DNA from: Fomitopsis serialis
Lineage: Eukaryota; Basidiomycota; Agaricomycetes; Polyporales; Fomitopsidaceae
DNA length: 51,644 bases
Assembly: GCF_022376445.1 (NCBI RefSeq)
Contig: NW_025955242.1
Location: forward strand, 1 to 51,644
Direction: 5' to 3'
Shown: piece by piece, positions 1 to 10,625 of the stretch
Layout of the letters: each line of letters starts with the position of its first letter
Numbering within the stretch: the first letter of the stretch is position 1
Notes under the pieces: generated by a model
What the model was told of the DNA's origin: nothing
The model's database searches: none
What the model saw: only the letters and a program-made list of their open reading frames with translations
Translations under genes and position numbers: made by a program

Positions 1-1568
1 TGCTTGACTGACCGGAACAGCGAGTGACGGCAGATACATGTATTCAGAGACCGACGGAGCATCGATACGCCGGCGTTCGGCCAGGGCGCACAGGGCGCAG
101 TTTGGCGTGATTTGGGTTAGCATCCCGGCTATGAAGTCTCGCTCCACAACTCACGGTGCTCCTTGACTCGCTTGTGTGAGTTGAAACTCAACCAGAGCTC
201 CTGCTGGTATTCCTATGGGAGTTAGCAATGGAGATCGTGACCTGCACGGCACTGTAACAAAGGCGGTGAGTCACTCTAGCTATATAAGTTGCCTTCAGGA
301 AGGCTAGTATTTACGTACCATCCCTCGACGATAGTGACTCAGGCCTCATAAGACTTGCCTCGTCTCCTGAGCCACTCTAGCCACTCGGTCCAGCCAGAAT
401 GCAGTTCATACCACAAATCGTCGTCGTCTCCCTGTTCATCCTCGTCAGTTGCGCCAAACCCATACCGGGTATAAGTACTTCGGTGAGTAATTTCTTGGTC
501 CTTCGTTGTCATGATATTCACTGATGAGGCGCGGCGTGGATAAGCCCTCAACTTCAACGACGGCATATCATGCTGAAGAAACTCCCGCCCCTGATTTCTT
601 CGGGTACTAGACTCCAACGGAGGTAAGACGTGACCCAATTCGTTCTTGTGATGGTTGACAGACCTAATGAGCCCAGCCGCGATGGAGGTGGCAGGCATAA
701 CTTGAACTGCCCATCAGAAGAACGGCTACAATTGCACTTGCGCAGAGGGACTGCTTGACAAGTCTGTTATACCTGGGGAGCAAGGCCTGTGTCAGTGTAT
801 GAGATTCGGAGGACGATGTGGCTGTTCAGAATGGGCGCATCAGCGCACACTATGTAACTGTATATTCACATGCTTTGGACACTCAACTTATGGACGAATT
901 CTGTGTATGTATGTATTTTAGGTATTGCTAGCGGGAGCGGGAGCGGGGAGCAGGTAGCGGGGAAATATGGTGCCTTATTGTAATTGACGATTGACACTGG
1001 CCGAACCAGTGGCTTACTTTCCAGTGCATGGGTGCTGAACGTTGAACGTTGAACTCGTCAAGAGTTAGGACCTCCGAGACCAAGGTGAAGTTCGCGACGG
1101 CCTTCAACACAGGCACTGAGGCAGCCACTGGCACGGGCCGTCGAGGCCGTGATGGTCACACAACTGTCACAGATGCGTGACGTCATACTGCATCTTCCCG
1201 TCACGTATACTCTAACCACGCCGTACCGACTCGCTCGACAACCATATATACAGCATTAGGTATACAGGCCTAGTGGTACCAGGTGGTACTGGTAGTACAA
1301 GGCTGCCCGTAGAAACCCACGCCGAGGTTTGTCTCCCACTCTTGTCCGTCTGCGCAACGTAGTGGGCTGATCAATGTACGACGGCCCGTGCTGCCAAGGT
1401 TCATAGCCACTTGTTCTTAGCCATTGAGATATTGACAGCTTCAAGCTTGACGCGAACACTTGACGTGACGCTGGGGATATCATGGGTATCACATACTGTA
1501 TATACCACCCGCTATCAGCGCGCTTGCAAGAGTGTCTGCCCTTGGGCTTTTGTACCACAACATCCACG
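1..1568. other. No recognisable gene
   Basis: I see no convincing coding exon or RNA gene here. Short open frames occur on both strands but none shows a family motif or a splice-consistent extension. The right end must hold the promoter and 5' leader of the mannosyltransferase gene starting at 1569. Confidence 0.5.
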
Positions 1569-3573
1569 ATGCCTGCAACCCTCCACTACACAAAGAAGAT
1601 CGGCTGGGGGCAAACATACTTTGTACTGCTTGTACTGCGACTCTTCTTCGCGTTCGGACGAGGTTACATACATCCGGACGAACATGATGCGGACGGAGGA
1701 ATCACGTTAGGTGAGCAACCGAGCATTTCTGCTATGCACACGCGATCGACTTCACATGCCTTTTTGTGACCTATGTAGGCAAACAATTTGGATTTTATAC
1801 TCTTCCTTCGAAGGCATGGGATCCCAGCTATCCACGCCGGTCTATCCTCACGCCTGTGTATACCTCGGGAATGGCATATCAAGCAGTGCAGATGTGGCTT
1901 TGGCCGAATCGTAAGTCGTCTGGTGGACCATCTTTTCTACGCTGAGGCTGACGGTTCATTGCGGAGGACATTAGTCCGTACGCAATGTTTGTCGTGGAGC
2001 GACTTTCGATGTTCTACATATCACTGTGGCTTGGTAAGTCAGGCCGTACCCTTGCTCTACTTCCAGCTCATGTGTTCCAGATTCAAGCGTGTTAGAACTG
2101 GTGATAGACCCAGCGGACCGCATGCGCACTGTCGTTCTATTGGCATCTTCATTTGTGATGCTCACATTCCAAGTCCGACCGTTCTCAAACTCGCTCGAAG
2201 CTGTGTGCGTTGCGACGTGCTTGAGCGCTTTGAAGCCGATTGTCCACCCACTGTGGCATAAGACTGTGAGATGCTCCTACTGTCATCAACAACATGATAT
2301 TCATCAGTTCTGCAGTCGAGAAACCACGCTCCTGAACTTATCAGCCTTGCGATATCTGGCGTCCTAGGCGTGTTCATGGGGCCCACGTTCCTCGCGTTCG
2401 CTCTACCCATCATCGCTCAGGCACTCCTGTGGACTTTCCGTCGTGCCTCTCAGAATATCACGTCAGGCCAGTCACGAAGGTCAATTTGGGCGCGGTGGCT
2501 CGAACTCACCCACGTGTCATTGACGGTGGCAGCCACATTAGCCATCGTTATCACTGTCATGGACACCATACTCTTCCGGGGCAAGCTGTCCAGTGACCTG
2601 ATCTCCACCCCGCTCAACGCCTTGCATTATCATTTGTTCATGAGTAACCCGGCGGACCATGGTCCTCATCTATCTTGGCTCCACCTTCTTGATAACCTTT
2701 CATTGATCGTAGGGCCCGGTCTTCTCTACTACGGCATCCGTGCAGCCCGGGAGCTTTGGAAGCCGCCAACTCCGCTCGTGCTTCCTGAGATCCAAGAGCA
2801 GAAGAGCAATTCCATCGACTACATTGATATCTCCAAGAGTACGCATACAGTCTTAGCTCCAGCGAACAAACACTAACGTGCTTGCACAGCATCACTATAC
2901 GTCATTGTCTTCTCAATCAGCGTCTTGACTGCCCTTCATCTCCAAGATCGCCGCTTCTTCGTTCCGCTCTTGGTCCCCTTCATCGTGCTGGTCGGCCGGA
3001 GTCAGCAAATCAAGCGCTTAGGGAAGGTATTCTGGGTGAGTTGCGTGGCGTAGCCAGGGTTGGCACTGTCATGCGGCGAAACTCAAATGCGCGACTTCCG
3101 CTGCAGACATTTTGGTTCGTGTCCAACGCAGTCTTCGCCATAACGTTCGGCGTCCTCCATCAGGGTGGAGTCGTTCCCTCTCTGATGCACTTACACGATC
3201 GACTCGGAGTGCTCAACCAAACAGCACCGCCCGAGTTCAACGGAACGCTCGCCAGCGTCGTATATTGGAAGACGTATCCTCCACCGTGGCACTTGTTGGC
3301 CGTACGCGAGACAGGCAAGTCACGGCCGTATCGCAGCTCTTCGGACAGAAGATCTAGACGCTGACGTCCCCGGTGTATGCGATGCACGATGTCCCCGGGG
3401 AACAGAAGGGATGCCTCGAGCTGCAGGAACGCATCTTCCCCCACCTCGACCTCGAGCATTTGCCGCAGGCGGTGGCATTCGGATGGAAGGATGGTATGAG
3501 CCTAGGTATATACACTGCTAACGCAGCTTGCCTGGATCTCCAAGTTGTGGGTGACGATGGAGCGTCGGAGTGA
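1569..3573 (+). CDS. SMP3: GPI mannosyltransferase 4 (SMP3/PIGZ-like, GT22)
   Basis: Enzymes of this family add the fourth mannose to the GPI-anchor precursor in the ER lumen, using dolichol-phosphate mannose. Model: eight exons, 1569-1710, 1779-1917, 1975-2033, 2081-2265, 2316-2838, 2890-3026, 3107-3301, 3358-3573, about 531 residues, the family's usual size. Seen: the N-terminal luminal motif YIHPDEH (the conserved acidic pair of GT22), many hydrophobic segments, PRRSIL after the first loop, RPFSNSLEAV, then FGVLHQGGVVP and a TYPPP motif close to the C-terminus. The last two are strong signs of the SMP3/PIGZ subgroup. The usual HQEPRF motif reads HLQDRRF here, an unusual divergence. The start is the first ATG before the hydrophobic stretch. 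The donor at 1918 (gtctgg) and the last intron (3302-3357) were chosen by phase and are the least certain junctions. A gene in the same orientation does not follow; the next gene is convergent. Confidence 0.8.
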
Positions 3574-4039
3574 GTGTCCCTCGTGTCAAGGCTCGGAGTT
3601 TCGCTTTCTTTTGCTTTGTCCAGTTATGTGATCGCTCTGCGTCGTTTGGTCCCTTGTGCGGTTCAGTGTCATGTTAGGCCAGTAGTGGTTACGGCGAGAT
3701 CCACTCCATGTGATTCAATTCAGGCAATAATCAATACGAATAAACTACGCTCGTGACGACAGCCACTGAAGCTGAAGCATGATACACAACGTAAGTTACA
3801 ACGAATACAAGTACTGCTACAATCCGAGAGATACACTATCTTAGGTATTGAATCCTCCTCGAGAGAACTATTATCCTGCTCTGGAAACAGGTCCATCTGC
3901 ATGTACTGCTGTTCTGCTACTAGTATATGCTACTAGGGTAGGTCGATTAGATCACCATCACATAAATAGAGTCCAAGTCCGGCCACCCCCTGAGAGGACC
4001 GCAACTGGCTGAGACGTTCGATTAGGTCGGGATTATGGT
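3574..4039. other. Convergent 3' intergenic region
   Basis: Lies between the 3' ends of the mannosyltransferase (+) and the repeat precursor (-). An AATAAA hexamer at 3739-3744 on the + strand could serve as the mannosyltransferase poly(A) signal. Nothing else is recognised. Confidence 0.4.
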
Positions 4040-4691
4040 TCACTGATGTACGGGAAGCCTTCAGCTGAGGGTACTACATCAGACATGCGCCGCGGTCACT
4101 GACCTGGTCATTACGGCGCCACAGGAAGATGCCGGGGGCAGCGAGGGCGGGCTCGGAGGGCGCGTCCGTCTGGGTCGGTACCGAAGAGAACGAGTTGTCA
4201 CGACGCCACAGGAAGATTCCGGGGGCAGCGAGGGCCGACGGAGGCTGGGACGCCTCTGCAGGCTCGCCGTTCGTGTTGGGCGAGGACGCAGTGTCGAGCT
4301 CGCGGCGCCAGAGGAAGATGCCGTCAGCGACGAGGGGGGAGTCCTCTGGTGCGTCTGCCGTCAGATGAGTGGAGGGAGGTGTAGTGTCGCGGCGCCAGAG
4401 GAAGATGCCATTAGCGACGAGGGGGGAGTCCTCTGAGCCGTCCGCCGTTGGCTGAGGGGAGGGAGGCGTAGTGTCGCGGCGCCAGCGGAAGATGTCGGGA
4501 ACAGCGATAGGGTGGGACGGGGTCGGCGTGGCCGGCTCACCGACTGATGTTGGGTGCTACGGGAGAGCGTGAGTCGAAAGCGTGCTTTGAGATGTGCGAG
4601 TGGGACTTACAGCGTGTTCCACGGGCGCAGCGCAGACCGAGGCTGCAAGAACGAACGCTGAGAAGAGAGCAGAGAGAGTGAAGGACTTCAT
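4040..4691 (-). CDS. Secreted precursor with five tandem IF-x-W-RR core repeats
   Basis: Model: exons 4611-4691, 4104-4556 and a final exon 4040-4042 holding only the stop; about 178 residues. If the last intron is retained, translation adds ten residues and stops at 4074. Residues 1-20 or so form a signal peptide (MKSFTLSALFSAFVLAAS...), followed by APVEH. The rest is Pro/Ser/Thr/Ala/acidic linker broken by five cores: PDIFRWRRD, NGIFLWRRD, DGIFLWRRE, PGIFLWRRD, PGIFLWRRN. Core spacing is 29, 29, 34 and 29 residues, and the linkers repeat DSPLVA or ALAAPG just before the core. Each core ends in a dibasic RR, the kind of site cut by Kex2-type proteases, so several short peptides ending in an aromatic core could be released (inference). 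The layout matches fungal Kex2-processed repeat proteins, including some RiPP precursors; I do not recognise this exact family. It has a paralogue at 10196-10535 that shares the signal peptide, intron position and promoter. Confidence 0.85.
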
Positions 4692-4790
4692 GCTTGTAAG
4701 AGAAAGGAAGATCGGTAATCTAGCGAGTGCTTGGCGAGGTATGTTGCTTGCTTGGAGAATTCTGCTGCCCAGCGGCCCCGGTAAGGCCTA

Positions 4791-4888
4791 CTTTTATACG
4801 CCCCGCTCCCGCGAGCCTCTGTCCTGTGTATACAGCATCCCGCAAGCTGCGATTGTCGACTTGGAGAGGAATGCGACAGTTGTCGACT
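4791..4888 (-). promoter_or_regulatory. Promoter of the five-repeat precursor, shared with its paralogue
   Basis: Reading on the minus strand, a TATAAAAG box (4791-4798) lies 100 bp upstream of the start codon. It is preceded by the block GGCTCGCGGGAGC (4805-4817) and, further up, by a dyad CGACA-N2-TGTCG (4874-4888). The same three elements, in the same order and similar spacing, precede the paralogue at 10026-10124. Such conservation inside otherwise diverged sequence suggests function, or a young duplication. Confidence 0.7.
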
Positions 4889-5713
4889 CGCCGAACCGTC
4901 GTACTGGACGCCTGTCAGGCGCACACAGCCCGGACTAGACCCAGCTTGACTCGCTGCTGTGCGTCATGTTCGAGTGTCATGCTCGGAAAAGGCAAGCGTT
5001 GTAGACGGAGCAGGCCACAGTGTGGCCAGTACCCGCGGTCGCACCTCAACGAAACATGTTTAATGTCGACTTGTGGAGGGCTGCCTGTGACACCTATATT
5101 CAGAGATCTGGATGTGGATACGGGGAAACTGCGTACGGTATGCGTTGTCCGGGGCTGAGTGCTACAGGCCATGCCGTGCACTGCGCGACTGCGTGCCTGC
5201 CCGAGACAAGACCGTCGGGTGGGTCGGAGTCATGATGACGATACAGCATATCTGAGCGGATACCGGACTGGCAGTGTCTTGACCACTTTGGAACACTGTT
5301 GATCATAAGTGGGCTCACACGCGCGCAGGTGCAACAATGTAGCAACTTGACAGAAACGATGCCCCGAGGCCAGCCCTAACTCCTGATTCCAAACCGTAGC
5401 AGTGAACAGTATGATCGCGCTCTCGTGCGTGATGAACATGCATTGTCCGAGGTTACAGCAGGCTACACAGATCCGTCGTACCGAGACGAACCTTAATCGA
5501 ACGTAACATTTCCCGTCGGGAGCGCGTCTCGCGGAACACCTCCCTGCAGGCGGGTGAGGCGCGGGCGACTGATCATCTCGACGCTGGCTGCCGACGGTGG
5601 CGGTGTTGGAAATGTTGAAAGCGGGACACTGTTCAAGTCTTGGACAGCGCGTCAGCGTAGCATCCTGACACTCCCCTTGAATGCGATGCACTTACCGGTT
5701 CCGGTTGGTCCAG

Positions 5714-7410
5714 TCATCCCAGTCCTGAGTCAGTGAAATGAGTGGGGTAGGAGAACATGTCTCCAATGGTGGTATCTCTGCACTCCACATCCGGCATCTC
5801 GAATTCGAGGCCCGTGTCGCGCGTGAACTCGGAGGAGGAGTCGTGGTCGTAGTCCGAGATCGTCACGGCGTTCTCCGCGGCCTGGTATATGTCCAACAAG
5901 AAACGCGACACGAGCACGGACATCGCGCTGTCACGAAGTATCAGCGGTGCACCTTGTCAATGCGCAGCACGGAAACATGACGTACGGGACCAGAAAAACT
6001 GTTCCGAGCGACAGCGCCTGTACGGGCCCGAGATGAGATGTGGCCGGGCGAAACACTCGATAGGCAGCTAGCTGATCATACCTCGATGGTGTTCACCACT
6101 ATCTGTGCGACGGTGATCAACAGCAACACGCTGGCAGATTCCATCAACATCAGTGGGACACCAGCCGAGCCAGCCTGGGACATACATAAAATAGAGAGCG
6201 CCTGGTCGGGTAAGCGCGCGACGGACGCATATAAGCTTGACGGTGTCTTATGGGGTTGTCATGCTCACTCACCGTCGCGCAAGAGGAGAAGAAGGAAGGG
6301 CGTGCGCGTCCCGAAGGCGCGCTTCAGGGTGGCTGTCGGTCGCGGGGCGTTCTGCCACGTCGCCAGCAGCACAAGCACGTCAGCCGCGATCGCGCAGGTC
6401 CGGGACGCAATGAGGGCTGCAGAGCAACAAGAATACGCGACGCGGGTCCTCAGCACCTGACAATGGCCAAGAAGGAAAGGCGGTACCTCTGCATTGGAAG
6501 GCGTCAGTCACGAGGAATCGCAGCTACAACAGAAAACTCACCGATTGTCATATGTCATGGAAAAGTGCGCTGTGGGATCGCAGAACGGTAGACTGGGGGG
6601 GAATTCCACGGCGGCGTACGTCACCATGACTGAGGCATACTGACGCGAGATAGATATCAGCAAGGGTGCCCAAAGAGGAAACGCGGAGCGGGTTGCTAAA
6701 TACCATAGTTGTGGCGAAGGGCACAATAGCCAGGCAAAAGACGAAGACGGAGAGATACAAATTCCCTTTGCCGACCACGTAGATTCGGATAGCGGCCATC
6801 ACTGTCCATGTAATGTGCTCAACTCGTCGCACGGCAAGGATAAGAATCCGGGACCGACCTGCCCATATTATGTATGTCAACAGTTGTAGCAGGTCGTATG
6901 TTGCCGCTACGGCCTGGCAGCTGGGAGTGGTACGTGTCATCACCTTAGCCACGTCTTCGGGGTAATCTCTCACCTCTGATAGATGGCAGCCTCAGCGGGT
7001 CATGTCTATGACATCGAGGAAGAGGCTACGCACCAAGTTGGATGTCCACGGCACTGTCTCCAGAACATTGGTGGCCACCAGACCGATCATGACCAATCGG
7101 TTCAAAATGAACACATAAAACGTTGCGGTCCACCGGCCTCGCACGATTCGCATCCCCTGCTCCAGCGTGAGCGCATACTCATATGTCAGCAAAGCTGTGT
7201 ATCCCGGATAGATGAACTTTCTGGCAGCAGAAGAGAGACCGAGAGCGTACACACCCGCTACAGCGGCTTGAGCGCAGTTGCTGACGAAGCTGTGCACGAC
7301 AACAACAACATCAACATTGGAGTCGCTCCCGCCAACACAGATACAACCGACACTCACTTCTCCTGGGAGAGGGCAGCGATTTCTGCCGGGGTCATGCTGG
7401 CGGAGGACAT
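5714..7410 (-). CDS. DUF6533-like multi-pass membrane protein, with a one-base phase break
   Basis: Model: eleven exons, 7358-7410, 7255-7289, 7034-7194, 6859-6973, 6704-6801, 6542-6639, 6457-6488, 6273-6416, 6082-6174, 5986-6017, 5714-5927; about 357 residues. Early residues LLTYEYALTLEQGMRIV, RGRWTATFYVFILNR and the later stretches RTCAIAADVLVLLATW, LLRDG and VLVSRFLLDIYQ follow the pattern of Agaricomycete DUF6533 proteins, which have about seven membrane segments and no established function. All junctions keep phase except exon 8 to exon 9: the donor after LLRDG leaves one base, while the hydrophobic frame of exon 9 needs none. Either a one-base indel, an assembly error or an unusual splice site is present, so the gene may be newly broken. 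The acidic, soluble tail (SDYDHDSSSE) is also usual for the family. Lies between the two arms of the inverted duplication. Confidence 0.65.
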
Positions 7411-9719
7411 GGTGGGCAGCAACGGCTGCAAGGCGTTCGCACCCCGGTCTCGCGGGATAATAACGTCCTCCGCACAACCAGGCCTTCTAACCGCGTGGTG
7501 CGTACGTCTACTCCTGGCGTTAATCAGAACCTTCAGGCAACGGGGCCCAATAGCTGCTGTCTATGTCTATCCATATCGATGAGCGCTTCTACGCCGCCCC
7601 GCAGAATGGGCGGCGAATTGACCTCAACATGGAGGAGATTCATCCGGACAACGCCACCACGCTCCCCACTCTTACTGTTCGTCGTTGCATAGTACCGAGC
7701 ACGGCCTGCGAGAGAGCGCAGACGATATGGAGGGAACGCGACCGGCGCTAGCAATAGAGTTACGTCTCCGGGCATGGGGAATGAATCTCACGTTCTCCGG
7801 ATTGCCATGCGAGCCGACGACGACGGATTCGACTGTCGCACGCACAAGTGCTCGGTGCTCCGCGCGTCCGCACTTGCGCCAGGGATAGTAATTGAAGGCG
7901 ACTTGAGAAACCACCAGCTGAGTCCAAGTCGTTCGTCTCGCACTGCAGTGGGTAGAGGTTTTTCCAGACGTTTGCGTTGCAACGAAGAGCAGGGGTTGAA
8001 GCAGAGACGAGTTAGGCTATCATATTGGAAAGAACAGGTCGCCGTTGAGTACTTGAGTACGAGTTCTGCATACGTCAAACTGGGTAGAGACAAACATGCT
8101 CAGGTTTCACTCAGCCCACCGCGTTGCCGGTGCGACGCGATCACATGATCTCGCAAGCGACGATAACCTCCTCCTCTTCCTCCTCGACTGGTCACTGCGT
8201 GTTTTGAGTCCTCAGTCGACATCCTAGTGCAGGCATTATGTGCAGATGAGTAGAATGGGCTGCTTACGATTGGCACGAGTCTCGGCCGGCTTATTTACTT
8301 ACCCTCAACTTGCTTCACGGCTTCTCGATTCGAGTCTGTGTATCGTAAACTGTGTGGCCAGATGGACATAGTATGGCAATTGCTCTGATAATACTGTGGG
8401 CGGGGCGACTACTAGGTGCGGCGCATAGTACCCAGAGCGTTGGCGAAGGTGCGCACTACTTATTTAGCAGTGATTACGGCTGAAGATTATTCTCGCAGGT
8501 CGATGGAAACCACACTGTGATTTACAACCGTCCGCGCTGTTCAACAGATGCAGACCAGTGCAACTTATGGCTATAACTTTGACATGCTTCGTACATGAAC
8601 CACAGATTTCCGTTCTTCGATGTTGACCGAGATCTGAGCAAAGCCGCTGATCAAGGGCGCCCGCGGTCTCGCTGCAGTGGCTGCATCGGAGATACGGAGT
8701 ATACGACGGTGTATAGTCTCGCCGATTTTGTCAGACTTGTGCTGTTCCTCGTCCTCTGACGTCGAGCCGCTTCAGCTATCTATCATGTCTTGCAAAGTGT
8801 ACCGGAGAAAGTATACCATTCAACTGTTTGACGAATAGCATGCAGGCATGAGTTTTCTCCCGCTACGACGGTTCCACGACTCAGCTGAGAAGCTCTATTA
8901 TTACAGGCATCGTTTTCTTGTGATAGGGTAGTGTCCATACTCAGATCGTGTTTCAGGTTGGCGTCAACCAATTTGAAGGCCTTGAAGATGTCACCAGGAC
9001 AACTTGTCGAGCATCGGTGCGTGTGCAAGTTTCAGAAGGACGGGGTGCGTGTTCACATTCCCACCGGACGCGTGCGTTTTGTGCTGATGAGGACCGCGAC
9101 TTCGACTCCTCCACAGGTGACTCCGCGCGGACGCAGCAATACTAGTACGATCACAGGGAATCCAATTTCACCCTCTTCGTGCTCAGGCTGTACCAACCGA
9201 GGACTACTATGCTGGACTAACCGGAACCGGACTGGTGAGTGCATCGCACTTGCGGGAACTGTCAAAGTTCCATAATGATGTGCCGTCTAGGACTTGAAAG
9301 CTGGCAGACGGTCTTTGGCCATCTCCAGCACTGCCACCGTCGCCGACTGCCAGTGTCGAGAGATGAACAGTAGCCCGAACATCTTGCATCATCAGGAAAT
9401 AACATTTCCCGGGGGCGTTATGCTGTTTGATTAGGTTCGTCTTAGTGTGACGGATCCGTGGAACATGCTAAAACCTCGGACAAAGCATGTCTATCACGCA
9501 GGAGAATATGATTATACTGTGCACTGGCAGCGCGCTGCTACTGCGTTACATCAAAATCTAGGCTATCCTCAAGGCGTCGTTTGCGGTGTCGAGGTACTTG
9601 ATTGCCACATCTCTGTGCATATAGCCGTTCAACATTGCAGAAGGCACGGTAACGATATTGGCGTTCAAATAGGATGCGTCGTCAAGCATGAATTTGAGCT
9701 GTTCGATGGTTCGGAACAA
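7411..9719. other. No recognisable gene
   Basis: Contains only short open frames on both strands. A stretch on the minus strand at 9558-9791 reads as a plausible soluble sequence, but I could not attach further exons or a family, so it is not called. No RNA gene, terminal repeat or transposase motif was seen. Confidence 0.4.
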
Positions 9720-10025
9720 CCTCCGCACCTGCGCGTTGGCATTGGGCGGCCTGGCCCTTGACACTTGGTCCCGGGTAACGTAGACCATCATACGCTATGC
9801 CCATATATTCGTGTCCAGATCTCTGATACCCAAGCATCACAGATGTCCCTATACCAAGTCGACATTACAGCTACTCTGGCCCTCACACGAGTCTTCAGGC
9901 TTCATTGCTTGCCTTTTCTAGATGTGACACCCGAACATGACGCGCAGCCGCAGCAGTGAGTCAAACAGGAAGCAGGGACTGGCTGTGTGTCTACTTGACA
10001 GACGTCGAATGATAGCAGTTCGTCT

Positions 10026-10124
10026 AGTCGACAACTGTCGTAACTCTCACTATTTTTACGATCTCAGCTGGCGAAATGCTACATACACCGCACAGCGGCT
10101 CGCGGGAGCAATGGCGTATAAAAG
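10026..10124 (+). promoter_or_regulatory. Promoter of the short repeat precursor
   Basis: TATAAAAG at 10117-10124 lies 79 bp upstream of the start codon at 10196. GGCTCGCGGGAGC at 10097-10109 and the dyad CGACA-N2-TGTCG at 10026-10040 are the counterparts of the elements before the five-repeat precursor. The dyad could be bound by a dimeric transcription factor (inference). Confidence 0.7.
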
Positions 10125-10195
10125 CAGAGCCTCTCTGGAGCCTCAGAGCAGCACAGCCCACCGACTACACCACGGCGCAAGTCCCTCACGCAAGT

Positions 10196-10535
10196 ATGAA
10201 GTCCTTCATTCTCCCGACTCTTTTCTCCGCGCTCTTCCTTACGTTGGTTCGCGCAGTGCCCGTGGAGCACGACGTGAGCTTCATTCACGCATTGTGACAA
10301 AGTTCTGGCTCACGTTTATCTCCCTTAGCCTGCGCCATCTTCTTCCTCTCCTGTCGTTGCTGACAGATTCTTTCGATGGAGCCGCGAGACAGCTGCGGTG
10401 CCATCGACTCATACTATGGGAGAACCCGTGGACTCCCCACTCGTTGGTGGCGGCATCTTCATGTGGCGTCGTGACACTACTCTGTCTGTCGCACCGACTC
10501 AAGCGGCCGCACCCTCTTCCCCCGTCGTCCCCTGA
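10196..10535 (+). CDS. Short secreted precursor with two IF-x-W cores (paralogue)
   Basis: Exons 10196-10273 and 10329-10535, 94 residues. The signal peptide begins MKSFILPTLFSALF and ends near RAVPVEHD, closely matching the five-repeat precursor; intron 1 sits at the same codon. Core 1 reads DRFFRWSRE, so the dibasic site is degraded to SR. Core 2 reads GGIFMWRRD and is intact, preceded by DSPLVG as in the paralogue. The frame then stops at TGA (10533-10535) exactly where the third core should start. This is a shrunken or decaying copy that could still release one peptide. Function unknown; see the 4040-4691 entry. Confidence 0.8.
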
Positions 10536-10625
10536 TGTTTTCTGTGGAGCAGTGATGGCCAACCGAGTAAGTAACCGCATTCATGTCGAGACGCTTAGCT
10601 GACAGTTTCTGGTTTAATTAGTGAA
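10533..10625 (+). pseudogene. Degenerate third core and 3' end of the short precursor
   Basis: Read past the stop, the frame gives CFLWSSDGQ, which lines up with GIFLWRRNDQ of the longer paralogue: the core Gly codon has become TGA and both Arg are lost. The following 50 bp correspond to the last intron of the paralogue and end in an acceptor followed by TGAA. This is the relic of a third repeat rather than a separate gene. Confidence 0.65.

Larger units (their letters stand above)
4040..5210 (-). repeat. Arm 1 of a diverged inverted duplication
   Basis: The complement of this stretch aligns by eye with 9720-10625 on the plus strand. Matching landmarks outside the coding exons include TCCAGATCTCTGA (near 5100 and 9815), AAGTCGACATTA (near 5061 and 9856), GCTTGCCTTTTC (near 4995 and 9906), the CGACA-N2-TGTCG dyad, the GGCTCGCGGGAGC block and the TATA box. 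Inside the genes, the exon 1/intron 1 layout and the repeat cores match. The outer boundary near 5210 is approximate, since similarity fades gradually. Confidence 0.7.
9720..10625 (+). repeat. Arm 2 of a diverged inverted duplication
   Basis: Inverted partner of 4040-5210, separated from it by about 4.5 kb that contains the DUF6533-like gene. Similarity runs through the promoter, exon 1, intron 1, the repeat-bearing exon and the 3' end, where both copies show an acceptor followed by TGAA (10613-10625 here, 4039-4045 on the complement there). Confidence 0.7.

Noticed and set aside
4104..4556. Reading the WRRD repeats as an antifreeze, hydrophobin or mating-pheromone precursor
   Set aside because: There is no eight-Cys pattern (hydrophobin) and no C-terminal CaaX box (pheromone); the dibasic repeat layout fits processed repeat proteins better.
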